64,000 nt of DNA from Ricinus communis (taxonomy: Eukaryota > Streptophyta > Magnoliopsida > Malpighiales > Euphorbiaceae). The DNA is taken from the NCBI RefSeq assembly GCF_019578655.1, contig NC_063261.1, positions 17,474,216 through 17,538,215 of the forward strand, written 5' to 3'. The notes under the pieces are model-generated. The model was not told where the DNA came from and made no database searches. It worked only from the letters and a program-made list of their open reading frames with translations. Positions 23,475 through 46,235 of the stretch are shown in pieces. The first letter of the stretch is position 1, and every line of letters starts with the position of its first letter. A program made the translations under genes and the position numbers.

Positions 23475-26400
23475 ATGGACCCAGAAATAGCTAAAACGCA
23501 AGAAGAGCGTAGAAAAATGGAACAAGAACTTGCTTCACTGACATCACTTACATTTGATAAAGATCTTTATGGAGGAACAGACCGTGATTCTTATGTTACA
23601 TCAATTCCTGTGAATGATGATGATGATTTAGATATAGGTGATAATGAAGTTGCGCGAAAACTTGCGTCTTATACTGCCCCGAAATCTCTTCTTAAAGAGA
23701 TGCCTCGCGGTGGGGATGACGATAATGATAGTGGGTTTAAAAAGCCGTCGAGGATTATTGATAGAGAGGATGATTATAGGAGGAGGAGATTGAATAGAGG
23801 GCTTTCGCCTGATAGACATGATGCTTTTGCTGCTGGGGAGAAGACTCCTGATCCTTCAGTTAGGTCCTATGCAGAAGTTATGAAAGAGGAAGCGTTGAAG
23901 AGGGAGAAAGAGGAGACTTTGAGGCTAATTGCGAAGAAGAAGAAAGAGGAAGAGGAGGCGGCGAAAGAAGGTAAAGTGAGTAATGGTGTTGCGGGAGTGA
24001 AGGAGAAGGAGGTGAAGGAGAGTGGTGCTGTTGTATCAAAGAGAAGGAATAGGTGGGATCAGTCACAGGATGAAGGGGGTGCTGCTAAGAAGGTTAAGAG
24101 TGGTTCAGATTGGGATTTACCTGATGCTACTCCTGGTATTGGAAGATGGGATGCCACTCCTACTCCTGGGAGAGTAGCGGATGCAACTCCGTCTGTTGGG
24201 AGGAGGAATAGATGGGATGAAACACCTACTCCTGGGAGGGTAGTGGATTCTGATGCTACTCCTGCTGGTGGTGTTACACCTGGTGCTACGCCTGCTGGTG
24301 TTACTTGGGATGCTACTCCAAAAGGATTGGTTACTCCAACCCCAAAAAGACAAAGGTCACGCTGGGATGAGACTCCAGCTACTATGGGAAGTGCTACACC
24401 TATGGCTGGGGCTACTCCAGCAGCTGCTTATACTCCTGGAGTTACGCCTGTTGGTGGGATTGATTTGGCCACGCCAACTCCTAACTCAATTAATTTGCGG
24501 GGTGCTATGACCCCGGAGCAGTATAATCTTTTAAGATGGGAGAAGGATATCGAGGAGAGGAATAGGCCTTTGACTGATGAGGAGCTTGATGCTATGTTTC
24601 CACAGGAAGGATATAAGATTTTGGAGCCACCAGCATCTTATGTGCCAATCAGAACACCAGCAAGGAAGTTACTTGCAACTCCAACACCAATGGGGACTCC
24701 ACTTTATTCTATTCCCGAGGATAATAGGGGGCAGCAGTTTGACGTGCCGAGGGAGGCCCCTGGTGGTTTGCCGCCTATGAAGCCTGAGGATTATCAATAC
24801 TTTGGAGCTTTGTTGAATGAAGATGAGGAGGAGGAGCTTTCACCTGATGAGCAGAAAGAGAGAAAGATTATGAAGCTGTTGCTGAAGGTTAAGAATGGGA
24901 CGCCGCCTCAGAGGAAGACTGCTTTGAGACAGTTGACTGATAAAGCAAGAGAGTTTGGTGCTGGGCCATTGTTTAATCGAATTCTACCTCTGCTTATGCA
25001 GCCTACTTTAGAAGATCAAGAGAGGCATCTTTTAGTAAAGGTAATCGATAGGGTTCTGTATAAGTTAGATGAGTTGGTCAGGCCTTTTGTTCACAAGATT
25101 CTTGTTGTGATTGAACCATTGTTGATTGATGAGGACTATTATGCTCGTGTTGAGGGGAGAGAGATTATTTCTAATTTGAGTAAAGCAGCTGGTTTGGCTA
25201 CTATGATTGCTGCTATGCGTCCTGATATTGATAACATTGATGAGTATGTTAGGAACACAACTGCTAGAGCTTTTAGTGTTGTTGCTTCAGCCTTGGGGAT
25301 TCCGGCACTATTGCCTTTCTTGAAAGCTGTGTGTCAGAGTAAGAAATCATGGCAAGCTCGACACACTGGAATCAAAATTGTGCAACAGATTGCTATTTTG
25401 ATTGGTTGTGCTGTTTTACCCCATTTGAGGTCTCTTGTTGAGATCATAGAACATGGTCTCAATGATGAGAATCAAAAAGTGAGGACGATTACTGCTTTGT
25501 CCTTGGCTGCACTTGCTGAGGCTGCTGCACCATATGGTATTGAAAGCTTTGACTCTGTTTTGAAGCCACTGTGGAAGGGTATTAGGTCACACCGTGGCAA
25601 GGTCTTGGCTGCTTTCTTGAAGGCAATTGGTTTTATCATTCCTCTCATGGATGCTATATATGCCAGTTATTACACCAAGGAAGTTATGTTTATCTTAATT
25701 CGTGAGTTTCAATCTCCTGATGAAGAAATGAAGAAAATTGTACTTAAAGTGGTCAAGCAGTGTGTAAGTACTGAGGGTGTAGAAGCTGATTATATTCGTA
25801 GTGATATTCTTCCTGAGTTCTTTAGGAATTTTTGGGTTAGAAGGATGGCATTAGATAGGAGAAATTACAGGCAACTTGTGGATACAACTGTGGAAATTGC
25901 TAACAAGGTTGGTGTTAAAGATATTGTAGGGAGAATTGTTGAGGATCTTAAAGATGAGAGTGAGCCATATAGGCGTATGGTTATGGAGACCATTGAGAAA
26001 GTGGTTGCAAACTTGGGTGCATCTGATATCGATGCTAGGTTGGAAGAGCTTTTGATTGATGGCATTCTTTATGCCTTCCAGGAGCAGACTAGTGATGATG
26101 CCAATGTGATGCTTAATGGGTTTGGTGCAGTTGTGAATGCTCTTGGACAGCGGGTGAAACCTTATCTTCCACAGATTTGTGGTACCATTAAGTGGCGTCT
26201 GAACAACAAAAGTGCCAAGGTGAGACAACAAGCAGCAGATCTTATTTCTAGGATTGCTGTTGTCATGAAACAGTGTCAAGAGGAACAGCTGATGGGGCAT
26301 CTTGGTGTTGTTTTATACGAGTATTTGGGAGAAGAATACCCTGAAGTTCTTGGGTCAATTCTAGGAGCACTCAAGGCTATTGTCAATGTTATTGGTATGA

Positions 26401-27308
26401 CTAAAATGACTCCTCCTATCAAAGATTTGCTTCCTAGGTTGACACCTATTTTGAAGAATAGGCATGAAAAAGTCCAGGAAAATTGTATTGACCTTGTTGG
26501 TCGTATTGCTGATCGTGGGGCTGAGTTTGTTCCGGCTAGGGAGTGGATGAGGATTTGTTTTGAGCTCCTGGAGATGCTTAAGGCCCACAAGAAGGGTATT
26601 CGACGAGCTACTGTAAACACTTTTGGTTACATTGCTAAAGCGATTGGGCCTCAGGATGTCTTGGCAACATTGCTAAACAATCTGAAGGTCCAGGAGCGCC
26701 AGAATCGTGTTTGCACAACTGTTGCAATTGCTATTGTTGCAGAAACCTGTTCACCTTTTACAGTTCTGCCAGCCTTGATGAATGAGTATCGTGTTCCAGA
26801 ACTCAATGTGCAGAATGGTGTCTTAAAATCACTCTCATTTCTGTTCGAGTACATTGGTGAAATGGGTAAAGACTATATTTATGCGGTAACACCATTACTC
26901 GAGGATGCACTCATGGACAGAGATCTAGTCCATAGGCAGACTGCAGCTTCTGCTGTCAAGCACATGGCTTTAGGGGTTGCTGGATTAGGTTGTGAGGATG
27001 CTCTAATCCATTTGCTCAACTATGTCTGGCCGAACATCTTTGAGACTTCCCCTCATGTTATCAACGCTGTAATGGAAGCAATCGAAGGAATGAGGGTGGC
27101 CTTGGGTGCTGCTGTTGTGTTAAACTACTGTCTTCAGGGTTTGTTCCATCCTGCCCGAAAGGTCAGGGAAGTGTACTGGAAGATCTATAACTCACTGTAT
27201 ATTGGAGCCCAAGATGCTCTTGTGGCAGCATATCCTGTGCTGGAGGACGAACTGAATAATGAGCAGAACAACGTGTATAGCAGGCCTGAGTTGATGATGT
27301 TCATCTAA
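23475..27308 (+). CDS. SF3B1: Splicing factor 3B subunit 1 (SF3b155), intronless
   Basis: A single open frame of 1277 aa from [12 protein letters not shown]. An upstream in-frame ATG at 23454 would add 7 residues, but the MDPEIAK start is the one expected for the family. SF3B1 is the HEAT-repeat scaffold of the SF3b complex in the U2 snRNP and clamps the branch-site/U2 duplex in the nucleus. The N-terminal third is low-complexity. It has an acidic and Lys/Glu-rich coiled region around residues 135-170, then RW-containing U2AF-ligand motifs ([29 protein letters not shown]) among many TPG/ATP repeats at about 190-340. HEAT repeats run from about 480 to the end and are very strongly conserved, including the region equivalent to the human cancer hotspot ([11 protein letters not shown]). 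Length agrees with plant SF3B1. The absence of coding introns over 3.8 kb is notable. No defect is seen. Confidence 0.97.
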   Translation: MDPEIAKTQEERRKMEQELASLTSLTFDKDLYGGTDRDSYVTSIPVNDDDDLDIGDNEVARKLASYTAPKSLLKEMPRGGDDDNDSGFKKPSRIIDREDDYRRRRLNRGLSPDRHDAFAAGEKTPDPSVRSYAEVMKEEALKREKEETLRLIAKKKKEEEEAAKEGKVSNGVAGVKEKEVKESGAVVSKRRNRWDQSQDEGGAAKKVKSGSDWDLPDATPGIGRWDATPTPGRVADATPSVGRRNRWDETPTPGRVVDSDATPAGGVTPGATPAGVTWDATPKGLVTPTPKRQRSRWDETPATMGSATPMAGATPAAAYTPGVTPVGGIDLATPTPNSINLRGAMTPEQYNLLRWEKDIEERNRPLTDEELDAMFPQEGYKILEPPASYVPIRTPARKLLATPTPMGTPLYSIPEDNRGQQFDVPREAPGGLPPMKPEDYQYFGALLNEDEEEELSPDEQKERKIMKLLLKVKNGTPPQRKTALRQLTDKAREFGAGPLFNRILPLLMQPTLEDQERHLLVKVIDRVLYKLDELVRPFVHKILVVIEPLLIDEDYYARVEGREIISNLSKAAGLATMIAAMRPDIDNIDEYVRNTTARAFSVVASALGIPALLPFLKAVCQSKKSWQARHTGIKIVQQIAILIGCAVLPHLRSLVEIIEHGLNDENQKVRTITALSLAALAEAAAPYGIESFDSVLKPLWKGIRSHRGKVLAAFLKAIGFIIPLMDAIYASYYTKEVMFILIREFQSPDEEMKKIVLKVVKQCVSTEGVEADYIRSDILPEFFRNFWVRRMALDRRNYRQLVDTTVEIANKVGVKDIVGRIVEDLKDESEPYRRMVMETIEKVVANLGASDIDARLEELLIDGILYAFQEQTSDDANVMLNGFGAVVNALGQRVKPYLPQICGTIKWRLNNKSAKVRQQAADLISRIAVVMKQCQEEQLMGHLGVVLYEYLGEEYPEVLGSILGALKAIVNVIGMTKMTPPIKDLLPRLTPILKNRHEKVQENCIDLVGRIADRGAEFVPAREWMRICFELLEMLKAHKKGIRRATVNTFGYIAKAIGPQDVLATLLNNLKVQERQNRVCTTVAIAIVAETCSPFTVLPALMNEYRVPELNVQNGVLKSLSFLFEYIGEMGKDYIYAVTPLLEDALMDRDLVHRQTAASAVKHMALGVAGLGCEDALIHLLNYVWPNIFETSPHVINAVMEAIEGMRVALGAAVVLNYCLQGLFHPARKVREVYWKIYNSLYIGAQDALVAAYPVLEDELNNEQNNVYSRPELMMFI

Positions 27309-27347
27309 GGAGCTAGTTTCTTTATTCGACCCAGGACCACGAAGGCA

Positions 27348-27488
27348 GACTCTTTGCTATCAGTATTGGGGAAGCCTCTAAATGATGAAGTGGACCATTT
27401 TGATCTTTGAAAGAAAAATTTGGGGACTTTTTGCTATTAGTATTGGGAAAACCTCTCTAGATATTGAAATGAACCATTTTGATCTTTG
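27348..27488 (+). repeat. Tandem duplication in the SF3B1 3' UTR
   Basis: Two diverged units of about 63 bp start at 27348 and 27425 (period 77 bp). Both contain TTTGCTAT.AGTATTGGG and end in ACCATTTTGATCTTTG. They follow the stop codon by about 40 bp. Confidence 0.85.
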
Positions 27489-27761
27489 TTTGAAACTCGA
27501 ATGAAATTATATTTTTATATTTTTGTTCGTTTCTGGAGTAGATGTAGATAATATGGTTTAGCTGTATCTTTCCCTTCACTAATTGTATGCTCATTTTACA
27601 TGATTGGTTTGCCCTGAAAACATGTGTACCTTATCGATTACAAAGGGTGATTTCCTTTGTATTTATTACTGTGAGAATTGAGGAGGGTTTTGAGCTTGTG
27701 TTTTTCTTTTCCATCATATTTCATCTTCAAAGCAAATGCGTCATGATTATTGGCTTCAATG

Positions 27762-27767
27762 AATAAA
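27762..27767 (+). terminator. Possible poly(A) signal of SF3B1
   Basis: AATAAA about 450 bp after the SF3B1 stop and about 280 bp before the MCM9 start. It is plausible but not proven, because plant signals are loose. Confidence 0.35.
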
Positions 27768-27985
27768 ACGGAAAAAAAGGAAATTCTAACATCTAGTATT
27801 AAGAATCAAATTAATCGGAAATGGTGCGTAATTCCTTATATATAAAGGAAACTGATTTTCACCAAAAAAAAAATAAAATAAAGGAAACTGATTAAACTAT
27901 GCAGGTCTTTGCGACATGCAAGCGTTTCTAATGCAAAGCCTTTAGCATTAGAGCCCAACCTGAGATCTTATATATTCATGTCTGC

Positions 27986-27993
27986 ATTCCCGC
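27986..27993 (+). promoter_or_regulatory. E2F-like site upstream of MCM9
   Basis: ATTCCCGC fits the plant E2F consensus WTTSSCSS and lies about 58 bp upstream of the MCM9 ATG. E2F control of MCM genes is well established, and the position fits an S-phase promoter or leader element. Confidence 0.5.
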
Positions 27994-28014
27994 CCAAAAC
28001 TACCTTCTCCACCT

Positions 28015-28040
28015 CGTCTCTCTCTCTCTCTCTCTCTCTC
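28015..28040. repeat. (TC)n microsatellite in the MCM9 leader
   Basis: A TC run of about 26 bp ends four bases before the MCM9 ATG (GCC ATG G context). CT-rich leaders are common in plant genes. Confidence 0.85.
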
Positions 28041-28043
28041 GCC

Positions 28044-39136
<11,093 letters not shown>

Positions 39137-39359
39137 GGTTTCCAGAAAGCAAGAGCATGTCGGCCGAATTAAAGTTTCTTTGGGGGCAGAAGTTCATGAT
39201 CACAAGCACTTATCTGCAGAAACTACGATTTTGATAGGCAAGGAAAGGAAAACTTGTAAAAAGAAAAAAAAATAGAAATATATTTTTGTAGTTCTCGTAA
39301 ATGAGGGTTTGAGTCTTGTCAGGTTTATTGTTATTTCACCTGCAAAGGAGTTTGTTTGA

Positions 39360-39560
39360 CTAGTGCATAGGTATATAAAATTCAAAGACAGGTTCAACAA
39401 CTTCAACATTCTGCAGCCTTCGTGATGTCTCAGCAGTAAAAGGGTTTCTTGAAAAATCCAAGTAAAAGAGATTGCCGGAATGCTCGTCCTGAATTAAGTA
39501 AATCCACCTAAGAAGATTCAAAGATAGATCTAGTAACTTATCCTCAATAAAAGGGTAGAT
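39360..39560 (-). pseudogene. LRR-like gene fragment, convergent to MCM9
   Basis: On the minus strand, an open stretch after a possible acceptor (ACTAG at about 39561) reads IYPFIEDKLLDLSLNLLR, then NLFYLDFSRNPFTAETSRRL, and ends at a TAG at 39360. The LLDLSLN and LFYLDFSRNPF pieces fit consecutive leucine-rich repeats. No upstream exon could be found in the 1.2 kb between here and the P450 gene. This is either the last exon of a decayed gene or a dispersed fragment. A C-terminal LRR exon of a larger nuclear protein is conceivable, but I cannot name it. Confidence 0.35.
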
Positions 39561-40773
39561 CTAGTAACTATCATATATTCATTCAACCATAGTGAAATTA
39601 CAGGTTAACTTGTTAATTTCTATGTTGATTTGGTAAAAATGTTTGTCAATAAATATGAGTTAAAATTGTTAAAATGTAGAATATTGGTCACTATTAGAGG
39701 TTGACTCACGATTTCCATTTTCTAATAAAGCATAAAAGCCACAATAGATACAGGAAAAGACATAATTCTATAACTTGAAATTACAAAGTATTAAGAAAAG
39801 TATTTTGGATTTTTGTACTATATATTTACGTTTTGAAGTTTTGTTTTCCATTGTAATTTTTTTCCTCTTCTTTTCCAATTTTTCTCTTTTCAATTCTATT
39901 TTTTAAGTAAAAGAAGAAATTTGTTCTTTTGAAATTTTCTAAAATTTGTTGGACTCTCCATGACAAATGTATTTTTAAAATAATGGTTTATTTTAATTTT
40001 TTATTGCTTTCCATTATTTTTTATTTATTTTAGATTTTTCATATAATTGAATGATTTCATTTATGTTTGTTGATTTTAAGATGGATTTAATTTTTATTTA
40101 TTTATTGAAGAATGGGTCTTTCAATCTGTGGTGTTTCCATTATGGAGCTATGCATTTGTAGCTCATTCTTCTTGTGGGTTAGAATTTTCCTGGTTAACCG
40201 AAAGCACTAAACCATCCACAAGCCATTTGATTTCTTTTTCAATTGTTCCTGCGGATTGACACAGGGAATTGTATAAATTAGTCTACTGTTCGTATGATAA
40301 TAGCATCTGCTACTGAGCGAGCCTTATCAAGTCCTGATTACCAATGCATAAATATCAAACAAAAGATGGCATGAAGAATGAATCAATGAATTTCCATGAT
40401 CTGCAAGTGTCCTTTAGCCCAATACAATTGCAATCATCAGGACCCACATTTTCTTTTTCAGGTTTATGACGTGCGTCAAACTAAGCAAGCTCAAATAAAG
40501 ACCAAGGCTAGATTGCCTAACTTTGTGAAATACCCAGATGCAGGCATATGTTAACTTATTATCCTGCGTGTTTATACAAATTATAGAGGCAGGCATATCC
40601 TAACCAATGAAGAGAACATTCGTAAACAGTTGCATTTCATTTATTTTGCTATATGAAATTGGTAATTATATATATAGTTTTTTTTATTGATCAAAATTAC
40701 ATGCAGAAAGCAGAAAATATAGTCCAAACCCAATAGTAAGAAAGTAAAATGATCATCTCATAGCGATTATATA
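39561..40773. other. AT-rich spacer between the LRR fragment and the P450
   Basis: No gene supported. It includes T-rich low-complexity sequence at 39830-40100 and a short direct repeat of TAGATCTAGTAACT around 39525-39570 at its left edge. Confidence 0.5.
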
Positions 40774-42820
40774 TTAATATAAATTAATGGGGAAAGGCAA
40801 TTTCCAGTTGAATCCATGCAACAAATTAGCCAAGCTTGATTGAATCATCTTTAGGCCAAGGCTATAGCCAGGACACATTCTTCTACCAGAACCAAATGGC
40901 AATAACTCAAAACTTTGTCCCTTAACATCAATTGCCTTACCCAGAAATCTTTCAGGTCTAAACTCTTCAGGATCATCCCAGAGCAAAGGATCTCTGTCTA
41001 TGCTCCATGTGTTGATGAAGACAGTAGTTCCTTTAGCAATGTCATGGCCATTTACTTTGGCCTCTTCAAGGGCGTAATGGGGTGCAAGCATTACGGCTAC
41101 TGGATGTTTTCTCATCGTTTCTTTCATTATTGCATCTATGTATGGAAGCTGTGGAATGTCTTTCTCTTCGACCCATCTTTCTTTACCGATAACTCTGTCA
41201 AGTTCTTCAGTTGCTTTCTTTATTAAACTGGGTTGTTTCAGTAGTTCAGACATTGCCCATTCGACTGTAGTAGCAGAAGTATCTGTTCCTCCTGCAATAA
41301 GATCCTGATAATACAATATCCTTTTATATTAATCGTTGGCAGTGAAATAGACCTTCACAGAATGAACAATTATTTGAAATTTTTAAATATCAATATTCAT
41401 CAAAAACTGTTACATAATTGATTTGAATAGTAATTTAATTCAGGAATCAAAAGAATAACTCTATGCATGTGTATTCTAATTTGAAACAACTTGTATCTTT
41501 CCTTTTCTGTGAATTAAAAAGTCAAATCAAGAAAAAGAAAGTCATATGAAATTAAATATAACAATACCATACCATGTGCTAGTTTCCTTTTCACTAAAGT
41601 AAAAATTGATTAACATAGTGTCCTTAACTTTTTGAATAATGTTACACACCTATTATTATTTTGAGATTAAGAGGCAATTTAGTTAAAATATATATCACAT
41701 CAGGTGAATAAAAATTGAAAGAAATATCAGTGAAATGTTTAGTATTTTCCTAATTGTTTTTTATTCAATGTGAATATATAAAGAACTCACAAATAAATTG
41801 AGACAGCCATGTACCATATATAATCAACTATACGAGAAAGAGCATTATAGCATGAGGATGGACAAACAATAAGATTACCTGTATAAATCCCTTGACACTG
41901 TCATTGTTTAGCTTAACCTCAAGCTCAGGATCATCAGCAAGCTGCAACAGTAGATCAACCATGTCTTTTGGCACAAAATTTTTCACTTCTGCTTTCTTGG
42001 CCTTATGTTCCCCAAGGACATGGTCATGAAATCGATCCCACTTCACCTTTAAAGCTTTCATTCGCTTCACGTACCCTTGCAAGTCCAGAAAAGCTAGTCA
42101 GGGTATCCAGTCCCCTATGTTCAACACCCCATTAAGCAAGAACAACTCATCTAAAATTTTTTGAAATTCTCCAAGTGTCGTTATTACAGAAGTTTCACTT
42201 TCAGACACAGACTCAGACTCGGACTCAGTTATAAAATACTTCTTTCCCAATACAATTCTGCTAATAATGCTGAGAGTAGCACCGGAAAGATGATCTTTTA
42301 GCAAAATAGGTTTGCCAGTCACAGACAATGCATGAATGCGTGAAACAAAAGCACGCATTTCCTCTACACGAATATCATGGTAGGAGTCAAGTCTCTTAGA
42401 GCTGAACAGCTCATGCAAGTATATCTTTCGACCCTGACGCCAGTATGCACCATAGGGTGCCCAAGTGACGTTAGAGTAGTAATACGTAGTGTACTTGCCT
42501 GCAGCAGTTTGTGGTCTTGATGCAAAGATGTGATCGTTTGTCCTCAATATTTGCTTTGCCATTTCTGCTGATGAGACGATTACAACCGGGTAGAAACCGA
42601 ACTTGAGTTGCATTATGGGTCCAAATTTTTGTGATAATTTGTGAAGAGATTGGTGGGGGAGATGGCAAATGAGATTGAAATTGCCAATTATTGGCCACGG
42701 TTTAGGCCCTGGTGGAAGGTTTAGCGAGCGATTATAATAATGCCTGGATGTGAAGAGTTTTGAAAGGAAAAAGAAAGCAACGGGCAAAGTTAGGCATAAG
42801 AGAGTAAGAGCAGCATCCAT
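40774..42820 (-). pseudogene. Cytochrome P450, CYP71 clan (CYP92-like), interrupted
   Basis: Exon 1 is 41879-42820, a GT-AG intron is 41305-41878, and exon 2 is 40774-41304, the usual two-exon CYP71-clan layout with a phase-0 intron before the I-helix. Visible motifs are the N-terminal membrane anchor, the LPPGPKPWPIIGN hinge, WRQGRK in the C-helix, AGGTDTSATTVEW in the I-helix, KETMR (ExxR), FRPERF, and the heme loop FGSGRRMCPG. The overall sequence resembles CYP92 members, which act on flavonoids or homoterpene precursors, but the substrate is unknown. Two defects occur. First, an in-frame TGA at 42098-42100 falls where a Trp would be expected (GDWIP-stop-LAFLDLQGY). Second, the protein ends at WKLPFPINLY, about 40 residues early, with no homologous tail downstream. 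An odd acidic ESESESVSESE stretch lies just before the stop. Probably a recent pseudogene. Confidence 0.85.
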
Positions 42821-42871
42821 TAGTGAAATTTGGTGATGGTGATAATGCAATTATGGTGATTTTTCTAGACC

Positions 42872-42879
42872 TATTTATA
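42872..42879 (-). promoter_or_regulatory. TATA box of the P450
   Basis: TATAAATA on the minus strand about 52 bp upstream of the MDAAL start. This supports that start over the upstream in-frame ATG at 42850. Confidence 0.5.
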
Positions 42880-45840
42880 TATGTTAATTCCATCCTAAAA
42901 ACTATCGTTCTCATCCTTTTTTTATTCTTAAAAGCAAAATCTTGATCTAGACCCACTTGAAATTTTAGATATAATTGCCAAGTCATACGATAAATTCAAG
43001 CATTCCAAATCAAGTTATCAAGTGTGTAATATCTTTTCTAACACATTTTATTGTTATTTTCTTATTACTCGATCCAAGCAATATATATATATATATATAT
43101 AGGGTTGGTGATTACCTAACGTCATTACTTTGTTTCCAAATAATCAACATGTGTAGTATTTTTCCTTTTGTTTCCATTTTCATTTTTGCTGTACTTTATT
43201 CCCAATACCCATGTTCCTGCACTATTTGTTAAATGCTAATTTAGCTTGTATAATCTAATTAACACACACTTACACTAAATGGTAGAGAATTTTCAGTAAT
43301 ACCCAATCCAACTTAATTAACCAATCCAATCTAAACTCAAACCATAAGATGAGATATTGTGAATTATTTAGTTGGATTGGTGGGTTGAATTTAAATCCAA
43401 CTTTCAAATTTATTAGATTAAATTTATTTATTGAATTATTAATTGGTTTAAGATCTTAAAACTAAAAACCCATAATCTAAATTCCTAAGAAATTACTCCT
43501 CACCCACATCGATCCTCAGCTTCCTCACCTTCTTTATCCGTTTTTCACTCTATTGCTACTCATTTTTTGCTGCCATTGCTGGATAGGAGAGCAGGTCAAC
43601 CACTAGAGTTTGTTCACCTTAGTTGCAGTTTTTTTTTTTTAATATTTTCTTTTACTTAGCAAGAAAGTTCATTTGTTGAATAATCTGGTATTGAATAAAA
43701 TTTATCTTTCTTTTATTCATTTCTCTTGTGTTGGATTGTGTGCTTGAGATCTAGTGTGGTTTTTATATTTTGATTTGTTTTATTTTTTTGTTTTTATGTT
43801 TTCTTTTTATTCGATCTGTTCATATTTTTACTTTTTTTTTTTCTTTGGTTGTTTCATTGAGTTTTATACTTCATTTATATTTTCCCTAAAATACCTATCT
43901 AAATCTCTTGACACCCAATAAAAGGAGTAATTAGTTTAATGATCTGTATGTTTTTTAAAAAATAGTAGAGATTTTTTTTTTCTGGTCGAGAAATAAATAA
44001 ATAATTCTTTTATATTATTATTTTAATATATTTGGATGCAATGAATATAACCTTGATCTATAAATCTTTAACAAAGTAAAAGAATTGATAGTTGACTTGG
44101 ATTTTTATATTTTATTTTATTTTATGTTATAAATTTAATTTTTATATATATAAATATATGTAATTTTCATTTAGAGAATTAAAATATAAATAAAAAAAAT
44201 TAAATTAGTTTAGATTGAGTTGGATTAAGACCAATCCAATCCAATAATTGACCCAACTCATCTTATTTAGATGGATATAAATTGGATTGGTTTGATAATT
44301 AATTTAGATATTCTTTATTGTAGTTAAGTTGGGGTAGAATTATATAAAATTTAATCAAATCCAATCTATGAACGGCCCTACTTCTCACTATAGATTTGGA
44401 AGAAATAAGCTATATATTCAATTTGGATCACTGTAAATCATGAAAATTCTATTAAAAAGTTAGTCGCTCTTTAAATAATTTAAATAAAATATTAAATTCT
44501 TTTAGTTAATTAAGAAAATGAGATTATTCAAATATTAATTATTTTAGTTAATTTAACTTAAGAGGATTTTATTTTAAAATATAAAATATAAAATTCGAAT
44601 AAATAAATATGTATTATTTTAAATTTAAAAAAGTAAACAACTAAAATTTCAAGCGACAAGAATAATAAACTTTAAAGCTCAAAAGTTAAAAACAAATTAA
44701 AATTTGTAAGTATTTCTGCTTGAAATTCTTAATAATTTAAAATCAAAGGGAAGGCTAATAACTTATTATTTTGAATTATTACATAGATCATATCATTTAA
44801 ATTAAAATTTCTATATCTTACAGATAGTGGTGGTGGTGGGTTGACTGTAGGTTTGGTTTTATCTGTGGTGGATTTCGAGATAGTGTGTGTTATAGGATAT
44901 GAATTGAGAAATGGAGAAAGGAGAATAAGAAAAGAAAAAAAGAAGAGGAAAATTGCGTTAACTATAAGAAAGGAGCTTATTAATTTGAATATTTATTAGA
45001 GAAATTATTGAATATTAATTTAATTTTTATTAGAAATTGAGATTAAATATAATATTTAATTTTTATTCAAATTGTATAGAATTTTAATTTTGGACAAGTT
45101 TGATACCTATAATAATTTAAGGACTAGATTAAAAAAAAAAATTAATCAATTAGCTCCTTTGATGGAATTGACTAACAAAGGAAATAGATAGAGAGAATAA
45201 TGATTAACAGAAATAATATTATAGAAATAGTAATTCACTTTTTGAAAATGTAGGATGAAATTTCTAAATTATGATTTTTTTTTCTATTTTATATTTTAGT
45301 TTTTTACAAAATATTATATAACAAGAATAGTCGTTTTTTTATAATTAAAATTTGACTATTAATCGTATTTTTATAATTAATTATCATCTTAGTCTAGATC
45401 TCTAATTTTGGATAGGATTACATAGTAGAAAATGTTACTAAGAAAATCATGTAGTTGGACATAGTTTTATTTGCACTGATGATCTGTGGGAGCAGTAAAA
45501 ATGTCATAAAATATCTCAATTCTAAGGTTAGAGATTGTTGTTTAATATTGGCAAAGACTTAGTGGCTTTATGTAGCATATAAATTTTTGTCCAAAATATT
45601 GTCTCATAGGCTAATATTTTTCAAGAATATTATTCCCATTAAAGAAATCAAGAAACTATTGGGCCATCTAAAATTAAATCCTTTGAGCATGAACTGAAAA
45701 TAGATACTAACCAAGCAATATCATTACTAAATTATTCTGCAAATACAAAAGTTTTTCAGGTTCAAGTTGGAGGATCAACAACAGTAATGCGAACAGACAA
45801 AAAGAGCGAGAGAACGCAGAGGCCTAAAGCTCACAGATGC
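42880..45840. other. AT-rich intergenic region with a repeat-like segment
   Basis: No gene supported. It contains a TA repeat at 43080-43101 and the CCAATCC-rich repeat described separately. Short open frames have no recognisable family. Confidence 0.5.
43290..44380. repeat. Dispersed-repeat-like segment with inverted ATTGGATTGG ends
   Basis: The left part (43300-43400) is rich in AATCCAA/CCAATCC, and the right part (44190-44370) contains the inverse TTGGATTGG plus GACCCAACTC and ends near GAACGGCCCTA. This resembles the ends of common non-autonomous plant elements. Exact termini and target duplications are not identified. Confidence 0.35.
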
Positions 45841-45848
45841 TAGAATCA

Positions 45849-45866
45849 TTTGGACTGGGATTTGGT
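45849..45866 (-). terminator. Plant snRNA 3' box of the U2 gene
   Basis: On the minus strand the sequence CAAATCCCAGTCCAAA fits the plant snRNA 3'-end signal CA(N)3-10AGTNNAA and directly follows or overlaps the expected U2 3' end. Confidence 0.6.
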
Positions 45867-46060
45867 AGGGTGCGCCAGGCCTGTGCAGTAGTGCAACGTA
45901 CAGGCGACGCTCGAGAACCCCAGTAGCAAGCTACTGTATTGGGCTCTCCCCGTCCAAAAATAAATTTAATATCATGTGGGCCGATGACCCACGTATCAGA
46001 TATTAAACTGATAAGAACAGATACTACACTTGATCTTAGCCAAAAGGCCGAGAAAGGTAT
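45865..46060 (-). ncRNA. U2: U2 spliceosomal snRNA
   Basis: On the minus strand the sequence begins ATACCTTTCTCGGCCTTTTG, the canonical U2 5' end. It continues with the branch-point recognition GTAGTA inside AAGTGTAGTATCTGTTC, then the Sm site region ATTTATTTTTGG. It ends with the 3' stem-loop (CGCCTGTACGTTGCACTACTGCACAGGCC in pieces). Length of about 196 nt matches plant U2. The RNA base-pairs with intron branch sites and carries SF3b, whose largest subunit is encoded about 19 kb away in this window. The exact 3' end is set from the expected length and the 3' box. All core elements look intact, so this is probably a functional locus. An open frame on the plus strand across it is only antisense. 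Confidence 0.95.
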
Positions 46061-46084
46061 GACTTATAATGTCTTCGGTTTCTT

Positions 46085-46092
46085 TATTTATA
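46085..46092 (-). promoter_or_regulatory. TATA element of the U2 snRNA gene
   Basis: TATAAATA on the minus strand at -25 to -32 relative to the U2 5' end. Confidence 0.75.
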
Positions 46093-46125
46093 ATAGGCGT
46101 GCTCTTGTTTCTCTGCTTTTCTTCC

Positions 46126-46136
46126 CGATGTGGCAA
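46126..46136 (-). promoter_or_regulatory. Upstream sequence element (USE) of the U2 snRNA gene
   Basis: TTGCCACATCG on the minus strand matches the plant snRNA USE RTCCCACATCG except at its 5' end. There are 33 bp between USE and TATA, the four-helical-turn spacing that marks RNA polymerase II snRNA genes in plants. Pol III genes have about 10 bp less. Confidence 0.75.
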
Positions 46137-46235
46137 TGTAAAACATAAATGAACGATAAGTAGGCAGCTCAAATTTGCCGCCGCTGCCCATTATACAAAG
46201 CTCTGTATCTTGAATTTTGAATCGCATTAACCTAA

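Noticed and set aside
23628..26854. Several minus-strand and shifted open frames inside SF3B1
   Set aside because: They are shadows of a strongly conserved 1277-codon gene with biased codon use.
45939..46148. Plus-strand open frame of 69 codons
   Set aside because: It is the reverse complement of the U2 snRNA gene and its promoter.
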